From NCBI RefSeq assembly GCF_007860095.1, contig NZ_SJPT01000011.1:1-64000 (forward strand): a stretch of 64,000 nucleotides of DNA, written 5' to 3'. Below the pieces are notes generated by a model, which had not been told where the DNA came from, searched no databases, and saw only the letters and a list, made by a program, of their open reading frames with translations. The position numbers and the translations under genes are program-made. This stretch comes from Novipirellula galeiformis. GTDB taxonomy: Bacteria; Planctomycetota; Planctomycetia; Pirellulales; Pirellulaceae. Of this stretch, positions 39,530 to 47,505 are shown in pieces (position 1 is the stretch's first letter; each line of letters begins with the position of its first letter).

Positions 39530-40459
39530 ATGATGAATTCTTTTGACCGACGAACCTTCATCACCCTTTCGACCGGCGGCGTCGCCGCGGGGTTGGGAGC
39601 GGTGGGCTCCGCGGGGGTGTCCACTGCGGAAACCGAGGTTTCGAGTCGCGATCTCCCGCTGGCGACCGATGGGGATGCGATCTGGGATTTACACTGTCAT
39701 CTTTCCGGTGTTCCTGGGCAAACGGTTGAAGAACGAGCCGCGCAGTTGCTCGAGTACGCCGATCGGATGCAGATCCAGCGGTTGATTTTCTTTATGGGCT
39801 GGCCATGGTCACAAAATCCGACGCCGGATGATTTCCGCAGACAAAATGATCAAGTCATTCGAGTGCTCGAGCGTTGGCCGGAACGGCTATTCGGTTTTGC
39901 CTATTTGAATGCAAGTCATCCCGATGCGTCGCTAGCGGAAATCGAACGTTGCATCCACGAAGGACCAATGGTCGGCATCAAGTTGTGGGTGGCCAGCAAG
40001 TGCAGCGAGGAAGAGATCGATCCGTTGATTCGACGCTGTGGAGAATTGAATGCGTTGATCTACCAACACACGTTTTTCAAAGTGACCGGAAATCTGGCAG
40101 GCGAGTCCACGCCGCTCGATCTGGCTCAGCTCGCAGCACGCCATCCCGAGGTGCCGCTCATTTGTGGGCACACCGGTGGCGATTGGACGCTCGGGATTCG
40201 TGCGATTCGCGAGTTCCCCAATGTATCCGTAGGGATCGGAGGCAGCGATCCGACCGCAGGGTTTGTGGAAATGGCGGTGCGTGAACTGGGCCCCGAACGT
40301 GTCGTCTACGGAAGTGACATTGGGGGTCGTAGCTTTGCCACTCAATTGGCGAAAGTGTACGGTGCCGAGATTACGCCTGAGGAACGTAAGCTGATCTTGG
40401 GTGGCAACCTGCGGCGGATGTTGAAGCCCATTCTGCAGAAAAAGGGAGTCACGCTATGA
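39530..40459 (+). CDS. Tat-exported amidohydrolase
   Basis: A 309-residue TIM-barrel metal-dependent hydrolase (amidohydrolase 2 family). The N-terminus carries a twin-arginine-like signal (FDRRTFITLSTGGVAAGLGA), so export folded through Tat is likely. Metal and active-site residues are in WDLHCHLSG (HxH), VGIKLWVASKC, YQHTFFKVTG, CGHTGGDW and VVYGSDIGG. It could hydrolyse or decarboxylate a cyclic or aromatic acid; no substrate can be read. The stop overlaps the start of the next gene by four bases (ATGA). MM at the start leaves 39530 or 39533 as the initiation codon. Confidence 0.9.
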   Translation: MMNSFDRRTFITLSTGGVAAGLGAVGSAGVSTAETEVSSRDLPLATDGDAIWDLHCHLSGVPGQTVEERAAQLLEYADRMQIQRLIFFMGWPWSQNPTPDDFRRQNDQVIRVLERWPERLFGFAYLNASHPDASLAEIERCIHEGPMVGIKLWVASKCSEEEIDPLIRRCGELNALIYQHTFFKVTGNLAGESTPLDLAQLAARHPEVPLICGHTGGDWTLGIRAIREFPNVSVGIGGSDPTAGFVEMAVRELGPERVVYGSDIGGRSFATQLAKVYGAEITPEERKLILGGNLRRMLKPILQKKGVTL

Positions 40460-41235
40460 TCATTGATGTGAATGTCTATCTCTCGCGTTGGCCGTTCCGA
40501 CGATTGCCACACGATAACCCAACTTCGCTAGTTCGAAAGTTATCGCAACGCGGTGTGCGCCAAGCCTGGGCAGGCAGTTTCGACGGTCTGTTGCACAAAG
40601 ATATCTCCAGTGTGAACTCACGACTGGTCGCCGATTGCAAGGAACACGGCGAAGGCTTGTTGGTGCCGGTGGGGTCGGTCAATCCGACCCTTCCTGATTG
40701 GCAGGAGGATCTGAGGCGGTGCCATGAAGTCCACCAAATGCATGCGATACGTCTTCATCCCAACTACCATGGATACACGCTCGATTCGGAACAGTGTAGC
40801 CAATTGCTTAAGGAAGCGCATGACCGCGAGTTGGTTGTCCAATTGGTGTTGTCGATGGAGGATCCCCGCGTGCAACATCCTTTGCTGCAAGTGCCCGTCG
40901 TCGATACCAAGCCTTTGGAAACGCTAGTGAAGCAGTATCCCGATCTGCGACTCGTCATCATGAATAATTACGGCGCGATCAAGGAGAGCAGGGCGGCACA
41001 GCTCGCCGAGTCGGGGCAGGTCTATTTTGAAATATCGCATTTCGAAAACGTGGGGGCTTTAGAAAAATGGGTCACGACCGTTCCCCATGAACGGCTATTG
41101 TTTGGATCCTATTTTCCTTTTTTTAACCTCGAAGCGGCGCTGCTGAAGTTTCAGGAGTCCCAAGTGGGCGGTCTTGCGACGTCCGCCATCCAATACAGCA
41201 ATGCGCAATCATTGACGGCAGCGGCTAAAAACTAA
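40456..41235 (+). CDS. amidohydrolase-family protein lacking HxH
   Basis: A 259-residue barrel protein with the amidohydrolase 2 fold but with altered metal site: the first strand reads IDVNVYLSRWPFRRLPHDNP in place of DxHxH. Later conserved segments (AIRLHPNYHGYTLDS, LQVPVVDTKPLETLVKQYPD, ERLLFGSYFPFF) are kept. It has no signal peptide. The gene overlaps the Tat-exported paralogue by four bases and is translationally coupled. The different locations (exported against cytoplasmic) argue against a simple two-subunit enzyme, unless the partner is carried through Tat. It may bind a metal differently or be a non-hydrolytic relative. Confidence 0.85.
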   Translation: MIIDVNVYLSRWPFRRLPHDNPTSLVRKLSQRGVRQAWAGSFDGLLHKDISSVNSRLVADCKEHGEGLLVPVGSVNPTLPDWQEDLRRCHEVHQMHAIRLHPNYHGYTLDSEQCSQLLKEAHDRELVVQLVLSMEDPRVQHPLLQVPVVDTKPLETLVKQYPDLRLVIMNNYGAIKESRAAQLAESGQVYFEISHFENVGALEKWVTTVPHERLLFGSYFPFFNLEAALLKFQESQVGGLATSAIQYSNAQSLTAAAKN

Positions 41236-41294
41236 TTTGCTAAAAACAAAGTCGTGGGCGCGAATCCGATGCGTCTGCGGCGTTGCCGCGTGAA

Positions 41295-41720
41295 TCAAGG
41301 GCTCTCGACCGAAGCCGCGACGGGGCCCAGTCGGAGTATGTCCGAGCCAATCTCGACTCGTTGTGATTGTGCGCGGCCACCCGCATCGACCCAGCGGAGC
41401 TCGGCGAGGAAGCGGTGGGACGCTTCCTCGATCACTTGGTAATGGCCCGAGAGGATTTGCTGCACTTCGCCTCGACCGCCTCCGATATCGCCCTCGAAAT
41501 CGAGATAGTGAACCCGGTGATCGGCTAATTTCTCTACTTTCATAGAAATCCCCTGCTGAAACGACGCGATCGGTTCGGTGGCCCATGTTTTTAAAGCTCC
41601 AGCGGCTTCAAACATCCAATCAAAGTGCGTCGGTACCGGGTTCGATGCGTTTTGACCGCGTGTCCCCTGGGGACCAGGGGTGTGCCGCAGGATCACGAAG
41701 CGGGGTGGAATTGCATTCAA
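41295..41720 (-). CDS. stand-alone LigD 3'-phosphoesterase-like protein
   Basis: A 141-residue protein that matches the N-terminal phosphoesterase domain of the NHEJ ligase LigD. It has RFVILRHTPGPQG with the His at 13, THFDWMFEAAGALKTWATEP with the Asp at 34, and DHRVHYLDFEGDIGGGRGEV with the His at 68, the metal/catalytic pattern of that domain. In LigD the domain trims 3'-phosphate or ribonucleotide ends. Here it is free-standing, with no ligase, polymerase or Ku gene in the window. I set the start at TTG 41720, behind GAGG; a TTG at 41741 is also in frame. Confidence 0.7.
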   Translation of the reverse strand: MNAIPPRFVILRHTPGPQGTRGQNASNPVPTHFDWMFEAAGALKTWATEPIASFQQGISMKVEKLADHRVHYLDFEGDIGGGRGEVQQILSGHYQVIEEASHRFLAELRWVDAGGRAQSQRVEIGSDILRLGPVAASVESP

Positions 41721-41908
41721 TTTTGCTTGCCTCGGGGCCAATTCGCTGGCGAAGAATCGTGGTTTCAGTCGAGAAAAGAGGGGACCGATGATCCGTCAAT
41801 TCGATTCGGGATTGACGGTTAGGTAGCGATATCATCATCCTTTTGGGATCGATCCATGCCTCCGTAACGTATGGACGGTTCCCATTAACGAAAACTATCC
41901 GAGCACTC

Positions 41909-44122
41909 ATGTCTAACGCATCCAGCGCGAACGTACAAATCCAGCTCCCCGACGGCACCCTTCACGAGCACCCCGCCAGCACCACGGCGATGGATATCGC
42001 CAAAGGGATCAGCGACGGATTGGCCCGCGGCGTGATCGCCGCCGAGATCAGCGGCCGAGTGGTCGACGCCAATCGTCCGCTGGGCGAATTGAGCGAAGAT
42101 GATCAACCGATCGCCCTGCGTTTGTTGACCAGCCGCGATGCCGAAGCACTCGACGTCCTGCGTCACTCGGCCGCCCACGTGATGGCCCGCGCCGTGATGC
42201 GACTCTACAAAGGCGTCTCGCTCGCGTTCGGCCCCACCACCTCGGGTGGCTTCTACTACGATTTCGACATCCCTGAAAAAATTAGCGAAGACGATTTCCC
42301 CAAGATCGAAGCGGAAATCAAAAAGATCATCAAGGAAAAAGAACCGTTTGAACGCTTCATTCTCGATCGCGATGAAGCTCGCAAGCTGTGCGACGATTTG
42401 GACCAAGATCTCAAAGTCGAACACATCGACACCGGGTTATCCGATCAATCCACCGTCAGCTTCTATCGCCAAGGCGAATTCGTTGACCTTTGCCGCGGAC
42501 CGCACATCCCCGACGCCGGCAAGATCAAGGCGATCAAAATGATGAGCGTCGCCGGGGCGTACTGGAAAGGCGATGCCTCGGGGCGGCAACTGCAACGACT
42601 CTACGGCACCGCGTTCTTTGACAAGAAAGAGCTGGCGGCCTATTTGGAACAACTCGAAGAAGCCAAACGCCGCGACCACCGCGTGCTCGGCAAACAACAC
42701 GGTTTGTTTGCGATCAACCCCGAAGTTGGCCAGGGACTTTGTCTGTGGCTTCCCAAAGGCGCTCGCGTCCGCGTGACCTTGGAAGAATTTCTTCGCAAGG
42801 AACTGCTCACCCGCGGTTACGATCCGGTCTACAGCCCGCACATCGGGCGTGTTGAACTTTATGAAACCAGCGGCCACTTTCCGTATTACCGGGACAGCCA
42901 ATTCTCGCCGTTGTTCGGCAGCGAAGCGGGCGGATTGGTCGACGCTTGGAATCAGCGGTTAGTCGATGGAACTCTCGATAGCGACAGCGAAGAAAAGCTG
43001 ATGGAAGCCGCCAAGGTGCTCGGCGCCGAGTTCCCCGATTACAAGTCGTCGTCCTCGAGCGAAGACAAACAAAAAGTGCTGCATCGTTGGCAAACCGTCC
43101 ACGAGCGGTACTTGATCAAACCGATGAATTGCCCGCATCACTGCCACATGTTTAAGGCGATGCCGCGTTCGTACCGGCAATTGCCACTGCGATTGTTCGA
43201 GTTCGGAACCGTGTATCGCCACGAGCAAACCGGCGAGCTGAACGGCATGCTCCGCGTTCGTGGTTTGACTCAAGACGACGCTCATATTTTCTGTACCGGC
43301 GATCAAGTCGAACAAGAATTCAAAGCGACCATCGAGCTGACCAAGTTTGTGCTCAATGCCGTGGGGCTCGACGATTATCGCGTGCAATTGTCATTGCGAG
43401 ATCCCAACAGCGACAAATATGTCGGCAGCGAAGACAACTGGGATCATGCCGAAGGCGCCCTGCGCGGCGTGCTAGAGAACTCGGGTTTGGATTTCAATGA
43501 AGAACCGGGCGAGGCGGCATTTTACGGACCGAAGGCAGACTTCATGGTTCGCGATTGTATCGGCCGTTCATGGCAACTTGGTACCGTTCAGCTCGATTAC
43601 AACTTGCCCGAGCGGTTCAAGCTCGAGTACACCGGCAGCGACAATGCGACCCATCGCCCCGTGATGATTCACCGTGCTCCGTTTGGATCGCTCGAGCGTT
43701 TCACCGGCATGTTGATTGAGCATTTTGCCGGTGCGTTCCCAATGTGGTTGTCGCCTGAACAAGTTCGTGTGTTGCCGCTAAGCGACAAGTCATTGGAATA
43801 CGCCGTGGCGGTTGCGAAGCAGTTTGACGAAGCCGGATTGAAGGTGACGATCGACAACAACGACGGCAAGGTGCAAGCGAAGATCCGCAACGCGCAACTC
43901 GACTTGGTTAACTACATGGCTGTGGTCGGTCCGAAAGAAGCCGAGGCAGGCCAAGTGGCACTGCGCGACCGGATTGATGGCGACCTCGGATCGATGCCAA
44001 TCGCCGAAGCGATTGCACGGCTCAAAGACGAGATCGCGACTCGCAAAGTGCGGCAAGCGGTCAAGAGCAGCCTCAGTGCCGCTGCCGCCGTCGACTCCGG
44101 TGCAACCGGCCACGAATATTGA
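41909..44122 (+). CDS. thrS: threonyl-tRNA synthetase
   Basis: ThrRS charges tRNA-Thr and edits Ser-tRNA-Thr. The 737-residue product has the TGS-like N-terminus ([20 protein letters not shown]), the editing domain with HSAAHVMA, and the class II core with motif 2 ([20 protein letters not shown]). A zinc-ligand Cys lies in [12 protein letters not shown] and the anticodon-binding domain forms the C-terminus. Compared with a typical ThrRS of about 640 residues, about 60 extra residues (~335-400: [18 protein letters not shown], then a Ser-rich [10 protein letters not shown]) are inserted before KPMNCPHH. The start is ATG 41909; upstream in-frame codons to 41843 are unlikely. A strong hairpin follows the stop. 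Confidence 0.96.
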   Translation: MSNASSANVQIQLPDGTLHEHPASTTAMDIAKGISDGLARGVIAAEISGRVVDANRPLGELSEDDQPIALRLLTSRDAEALDVLRHSAAHVMARAVMRLYKGVSLAFGPTTSGGFYYDFDIPEKISEDDFPKIEAEIKKIIKEKEPFERFILDRDEARKLCDDLDQDLKVEHIDTGLSDQSTVSFYRQGEFVDLCRGPHIPDAGKIKAIKMMSVAGAYWKGDASGRQLQRLYGTAFFDKKELAAYLEQLEEAKRRDHRVLGKQHGLFAINPEVGQGLCLWLPKGARVRVTLEEFLRKELLTRGYDPVYSPHIGRVELYETSGHFPYYRDSQFSPLFGSEAGGLVDAWNQRLVDGTLDSDSEEKLMEAAKVLGAEFPDYKSSSSSEDKQKVLHRWQTVHERYLIKPMNCPHHCHMFKAMPRSYRQLPLRLFEFGTVYRHEQTGELNGMLRVRGLTQDDAHIFCTGDQVEQEFKATIELTKFVLNAVGLDDYRVQLSLRDPNSDKYVGSEDNWDHAEGALRGVLENSGLDFNEEPGEAAFYGPKADFMVRDCIGRSWQLGTVQLDYNLPERFKLEYTGSDNATHRPVMIHRAPFGSLERFTGMLIEHFAGAFPMWLSPEQVRVLPLSDKSLEYAVAVAKQFDEAGLKVTIDNNDGKVQAKIRNAQLDLVNYMAVVGPKEAEAGQVALRDRIDGDLGSMPIAEAIARLKDEIATRKVRQAVKSSLSAAAAVDSGATGHEY

Positions 44123-44140
44123 TTCACCGCTAGGTGTTTC

Positions 44141-44166
44141 ACCCTCCCAGCCGTCGTTGGGAGGGT
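44141..44166 (+). terminator. strong stem-loop after thrS
   Basis: ACCCTCCCA pairs perfectly with TGGGAGGGT across an eight-base loop, 18 bases after the thrS stop. No T tract follows, so it is either a rho-assisted terminator or an mRNA-stabilising hairpin. Confidence 0.65.
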
Positions 44167-44583
44167 CGGAAATCGAGCCGTCAGCGAGATTTACGGGCGG
44201 GGGCCCGCGGTGTGCAAACATCCGACGTGCATTTTTTTCACATCGCGTCGCCTGTCCGAACGACGATTGATGCTCGTCGAGCTCTGAGCTAAGTCACGAG
44301 CGGGTTTCTCGATTCAGTGAGCCGTAACGCTGAAGCGACCGGGACTTGCGCATTTCCGATGATCAACTCCTCACCATCCGTGGAGGTGAGGAGACGGCAT
44401 TCACGTTGTCGCCGTGATGATGCGAACCGCACCTGCGTAATCCGGGACTTTTGAACTTGAGTTTGCTGGTGCATCACCACGGGGGGATTAGTGCACGACG
44501 GCTCGGTCGTGCGGCAGCAAGCCGCATGTCTATGTTGCCGGTTACTAATTTACATTGGTCCCGCGCAGTGTAGAATCTCAAGG
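44167..44583. other. intergenic region between thrS and the Cys-rich gene
   Basis: No gene, tRNA or clear repeat is visible over this stretch. The frame of the next gene is open back to 44491, but that part lacks protein-like character. Confidence 0.5.
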
Positions 44584-45249
44584 GTGAGGAGCGAGCCAAT
44601 CTTTGGCCCGTCGCGAGGCTTTGAGCCTACTTTGTTTTTCTTTCATTCCCATCGATCGGCAACGCTTAAACGAGTCATCAGCTCTACGCTGTTGATTGTG
44701 TTGGCGTGTGGAATGACAGGATTGCCGATTTCCACTCCCATTTCTGAGAAAAACGGGCGGTTTCCGTGTGAAAACTGCCCCTGCGGTTGCTCCACCGCCG
44801 AGTATTGCTGGGACAAATGTTGCTGCCACAGTGACGCTGAAAAATTGCAATGGGCCTTCGATAACAACGTCCAACCTCCTGCATTTTTAATCGCCCGGAC
44901 TGGCAAATCGTTTGCTGTTTCGCTGGCGAGTGGCAAAAAAGACGCTCCCAAACCCGCGGCCTCGTGTTTCGCTTGCTCAGCTGTTTCTGCCACGTGTGCG
45001 ACGAAGCCGATGCAAGCAGTGGATCGGGATTCTGAATCCGATTCGCTGACGAAGACGCGGCTCGTGCGACTCGAGGATGCCGCCGGTTGCCACGGCATCG
45101 ATTGGCTGTGGTCCATTTTTTCCAGTGCGGTGACGCAAACGCGTCCACCTATGCTGGCGTCCTGCACGCCTCCGCTGCTATTCCGTTTCGTGCCCTGCAA
45201 TCAGCAAGCGGTCTCGATCTCCCTTTGTCCGGAACCGCCGGTGCCCTAG
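44584..45249 (+). CDS. Cys-rich exported protein of a planctomycete family, possible metal binding
   Basis: The protein has about 221 residues from GTG 44584; TTG 44632 and GTG 44491 are alternatives. A hydrophobic export signal (ISSTLLIVLACGMTGLPIS) is followed by a dense Cys cluster (PCENCPCGCSTAEYCWDKCC and CCHSDAEKLQWAFDNN), then VQPPAFL. I recall this Cys pattern followed by EKLxWA...PPAF from uncharacterised planctomycete proteins, and it looks suited to binding soft metals such as Cu or Zn. A second small Cys group (SCFACSAVSATC) follows. It lies upstream of a DUF4198 gene and a Cys-rich lipoprotein. A metal role is inferred. Confidence 0.65.
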   Translation: MRSEPIFGPSRGFEPTLFFFHSHRSATLKRVISSTLLIVLACGMTGLPISTPISEKNGRFPCENCPCGCSTAEYCWDKCCCHSDAEKLQWAFDNNVQPPAFLIARTGKSFAVSLASGKKDAPKPAASCFACSAVSATCATKPMQAVDRDSESDSLTKTRLVRLEDAAGCHGIDWLWSIFSSAVTQTRPPMLASCTPPLLFRFVPCNQQAVSISLCPEPPVP

Positions 45250-45574
45250 CGTCCGTGCCCGCTGTGCCTTGACACCGGGGTGACTTACATCGCCCCGTGC
45301 GCCGAGGTCTCTATGACATGTTCCGATTGCAATCTGGCTCGTTGCTGCGTGTCCGGTCGTTCCGCTTGTACGGGATTCCGACCGCGCAGGTATCACCGCT
45401 GCCGCGCTAGTGTTTGAAGGCTCGCTCCTCACACCAGTGTGGTCTTCGCCGCTGGCGCGGGAGCGACCTGCGACGCCTGAGTGCAACTTCCGTTGATCCT
45501 TTCGCGACACATGGATGCCGCGTGCTGGCTAGCGGTCCGCGCCCACCCGAACAACACAAAAGCAGGCTAACCTT
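45250..45574. other. gene-poor stretch before the decayed DUF1559 gene
   Basis: Only short frames occur here, without start signals or recognisable motifs. It may contain further unrecognised debris of the gene decaying at 45575. Confidence 0.4.
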
Positions 45575-45808
45575 ATGGACCTTTTGCTCTGACTTCACCC
45601 CAAGCCGAAACACGCTCGGCGCGCCTTTACACGGGTGGAGCTACTGGTGGTGATTTCCATCATCGACGTGCTGGTTGGCCTACTGTTGCCCGCCGTCCAA
45701 GCGGCTCGCGAAGCGGCCCGGCGGATGCGGTGCAGTGACAACCGAAAGCAAATCACGCTGGCGCGATGCTCAAAACCCCGGGAGCAAATCGTTGCGACAG
45801 CTCAATAA
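45575..45808 (+). pseudogene. decayed DUF1559 prepilin-like gene fragment
   Basis: The reading frame starts ATG at 45575, meets TGA at codon 6 (45590-45592), then reads [38 protein letters not shown] and [10 protein letters not shown]. These segments are the nearly invariant prepilin signal-anchor of DUF1559 proteins, huge families in planctomycetes. The conserved part stops after ~45 codons, and the frame ends at TAA 45806; the several-hundred-residue pseudopilin body is absent. Both an internal stop and a large 3' deletion mark it as dead. Confidence 0.85.
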
Positions 45809-45818
45809 GCGAACGCGC

Positions 45819-45995
45819 ATGTTCGAGTATCCACTTAGCTATCTCGTGAATTCACAAACGTTTACGGATCTTCACCCTGCATTGCAGACATTGATCGCAG
45901 CAGCAATCTGGGATTCATTCCCACCGGAACATGAATTTCACGCGATCCTGATCGAAGTCGGCCCCGATTGGCAGAGCCGGCGTCATTCCTCTTAA
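45819..45995 (+). pseudogene. C-terminal gene fragment
   Basis: Fifty-eight codons (RTRMFEYPLSYLVNSQTFTD, LHPALQTLIAAAIWDSFPPE) resemble the conserved C-terminal end of larger planctomycete proteins that finish with a YPxSYLxYS segment. No preceding part of such a protein is present, and it directly abuts the DUF1559 remnant. I read it as a leftover piece of a deleted gene. A small functional protein from ATG 45819 is the alternative. Confidence 0.45.
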
Positions 45996-46029
45996 CGACC
46001 TTTCTCCCCCTTTCCACTCGAAGGAACTT

Positions 46030-46842
46030 ATGATGACTTACTCATTGCGAACTCTCTCGCTCATCGGTTTGCTCGTTGCCGCATCGACGGCGTCGGCGCA
46101 CGACGTTTGGCTAAATACCAATACTGCCATCGTGCGGACCGGTGAAAACGTTTACGTCGATCTCCGCTTAGGCAATCACGGAAACCATCATCGTGATTTC
46201 AAACTGGCCGGTCGAGTTACCCTCGATTGGGTTTCGCTGGACCACATCACGCCCGATGGCAATAAAATGGACATCAAGGGTAAAATGTTTGCGACGGCAT
46301 CGGCTGAGAAAGAAGGTTACTGGACCACCCCTCTGGCGGTTTCCAAACCTGGTGTTCACTGTGTTGCACAGTCGCTTGATCGTGTGATGAATCATGGCAA
46401 ATCGATCCGCAGCATCCGCACCGCCAAGACTTATTTCCTCGTTTCCGATTCGCTCGATTCAGCGACGGTGGATCGTGATGTGCACGAAAAACCTGTCGGA
46501 TTGCCACTCGAATTGGTGCTGCAAACTTGCCCGTTTAGCGAGACGGTTGCGGGCAGCCCCATCACCGTTCAAGTTTTGCATCAAGGAAAACCGCTTGCCG
46601 ACGTCGTCGTTGCGTTTATCCCCGAGGGAGTGGAATTGTCAGGCGACCTTGATCCCGAGTACGAATTTCGCAGCGATAGTGATGGCAGGGTGTCGTTCGT
46701 TCCCAAGACAGGCAATCGTCACTTGATCGTGGCTCACTACACCGCGATGGACGAGCGCAGCGACGACTACGAATTCACGAGCTATGCATCGACGATTACG
46801 ATCGATGTTCCCAATTCACACCGCATTGCCAACCCAAAGTAA
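46030..46842 (+). CDS. exported DUF4198 protein
   Basis: A 270-residue exported protein: signal (LSLIGLLVAASTASAHDVWL), then the DUF4198 fold (HDVWLNTNTAIVRTGENVYV, YWTTPLAVSKPGVHCVAQS) and a C-terminal Ig-like part (PITVQVLHQGKPLADVVVAF, DSDGRVSFVPKTGNRHLIVA). DUF4198 proteins are periplasmic and are often found with nickel, cobalt or copper uptake systems; the mature N-terminal His-Asp would be exposed after signal cleavage. AAGGA lies just before the ATG pair at 46030/46033. It is followed 48 bases later by a Cys-rich lipoprotein gene and is probably co-transcribed with it. Confidence 0.88.
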   Translation: MMTYSLRTLSLIGLLVAASTASAHDVWLNTNTAIVRTGENVYVDLRLGNHGNHHRDFKLAGRVTLDWVSLDHITPDGNKMDIKGKMFATASAEKEGYWTTPLAVSKPGVHCVAQSLDRVMNHGKSIRSIRTAKTYFLVSDSLDSATVDRDVHEKPVGLPLELVLQTCPFSETVAGSPITVQVLHQGKPLADVVVAFIPEGVELSGDLDPEYEFRSDSDGRVSFVPKTGNRHLIVAHYTAMDERSDDYEFTSYASTITIDVPNSHRIANPK

Positions 46843-46890
46843 GCCGATGCGGTCCACTTTGAAATCCATTTTTGACTCTAGGAAAATACG

Positions 46891-47223
46891 ATGAAACGAA
46901 TCTTCTTTCTCGCCACACTCACCCTTTCGGTTGCCGTCTTAGGCTGTGGACAAAACACCGAGACAGCGACCACAGTGGCGCCGACGACAGCAGAGCCAGC
47001 GAGCGAAGCAACACTGGTAGCATTACACAAAGCCGACCTGTTGGACGGTAGCGAAGATCATGTGATCAGCAAATGTTATGTTTGCGAACTTGGCATGGAT
47101 GGCAACAAGGAGATCACCTGCGAAGTGCACGGTTACACCGCTCACCTTTGCAGCGAGGGCTGCCGCACCCACTTCGAGGCATCGCCGGAGGAAGTCATCG
47201 CCAGCACCAAGATCCCCGAGTGA
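46891..47223 (+). CDS. Cys-rich lipoprotein with TRASH/YHS-like domain
   Basis: A 110-residue lipoprotein: lipobox in FLATLTLSVAVLGCGQNTET with Cys ~20, then a Thr/Ala linker, then a compact Cys/His module (KCYVCELGMDGNKEITCEVH, TAHLCSEGCRTHFEASPEEV). The CxxC...C.H...C..C spacing resembles TRASH or YHS metal-binding domains used in heavy-metal sensing and transport. It follows the DUF4198 gene. The likely role is to hold or deliver a metal at the membrane surface. Confidence 0.8.
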   Translation: MKRIFFLATLTLSVAVLGCGQNTETATTVAPTTAEPASEATLVALHKADLLDGSEDHVISKCYVCELGMDGNKEITCEVHGYTAHLCSEGCRTHFEASPEEVIASTKIPE

Positions 47224-47385
47224 TTTTCGGTTGTGTTGATATAGGCTTAATCGAGTCACTGTTCAAGCGACACCGTTGCGGCAGATTTGAGTTGCCTCTC
47301 CCTGCAAACAGGTCGTGCGGCTCAGGTCATCTATTTTGGCACTGAACGTGTGGTCTTTGGAGCGGCGTGGGGCCTCGCCGCGTCT

Positions 47386-47446
47386 ATTCGAACGTTTTGC
47401 GAGCTGCAACCGGACGGCTCGCGCCGTGCCGCTAACAAATCGATGG
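47386..47446. repeat. dispersed repeat with CGGACGGCTCGCGCCGTGCCG core
   Basis: ATTCGAACGTTTT followed by CCGGACGGCTCGCGCCGTGC and CGCTAACAAATCGAT recurs, with small changes, at 54644-54703. The core ACGGCTCGCGCCGT is palindromic. It lies between converging genes and has no coding value. Confidence 0.8.
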
Positions 47447-47505
47447 CATTGGCCCGTACGGCTCAGGTTTATTGCCCAGCGTCTTACGGGGCTTACGGCC
47501 CACTG

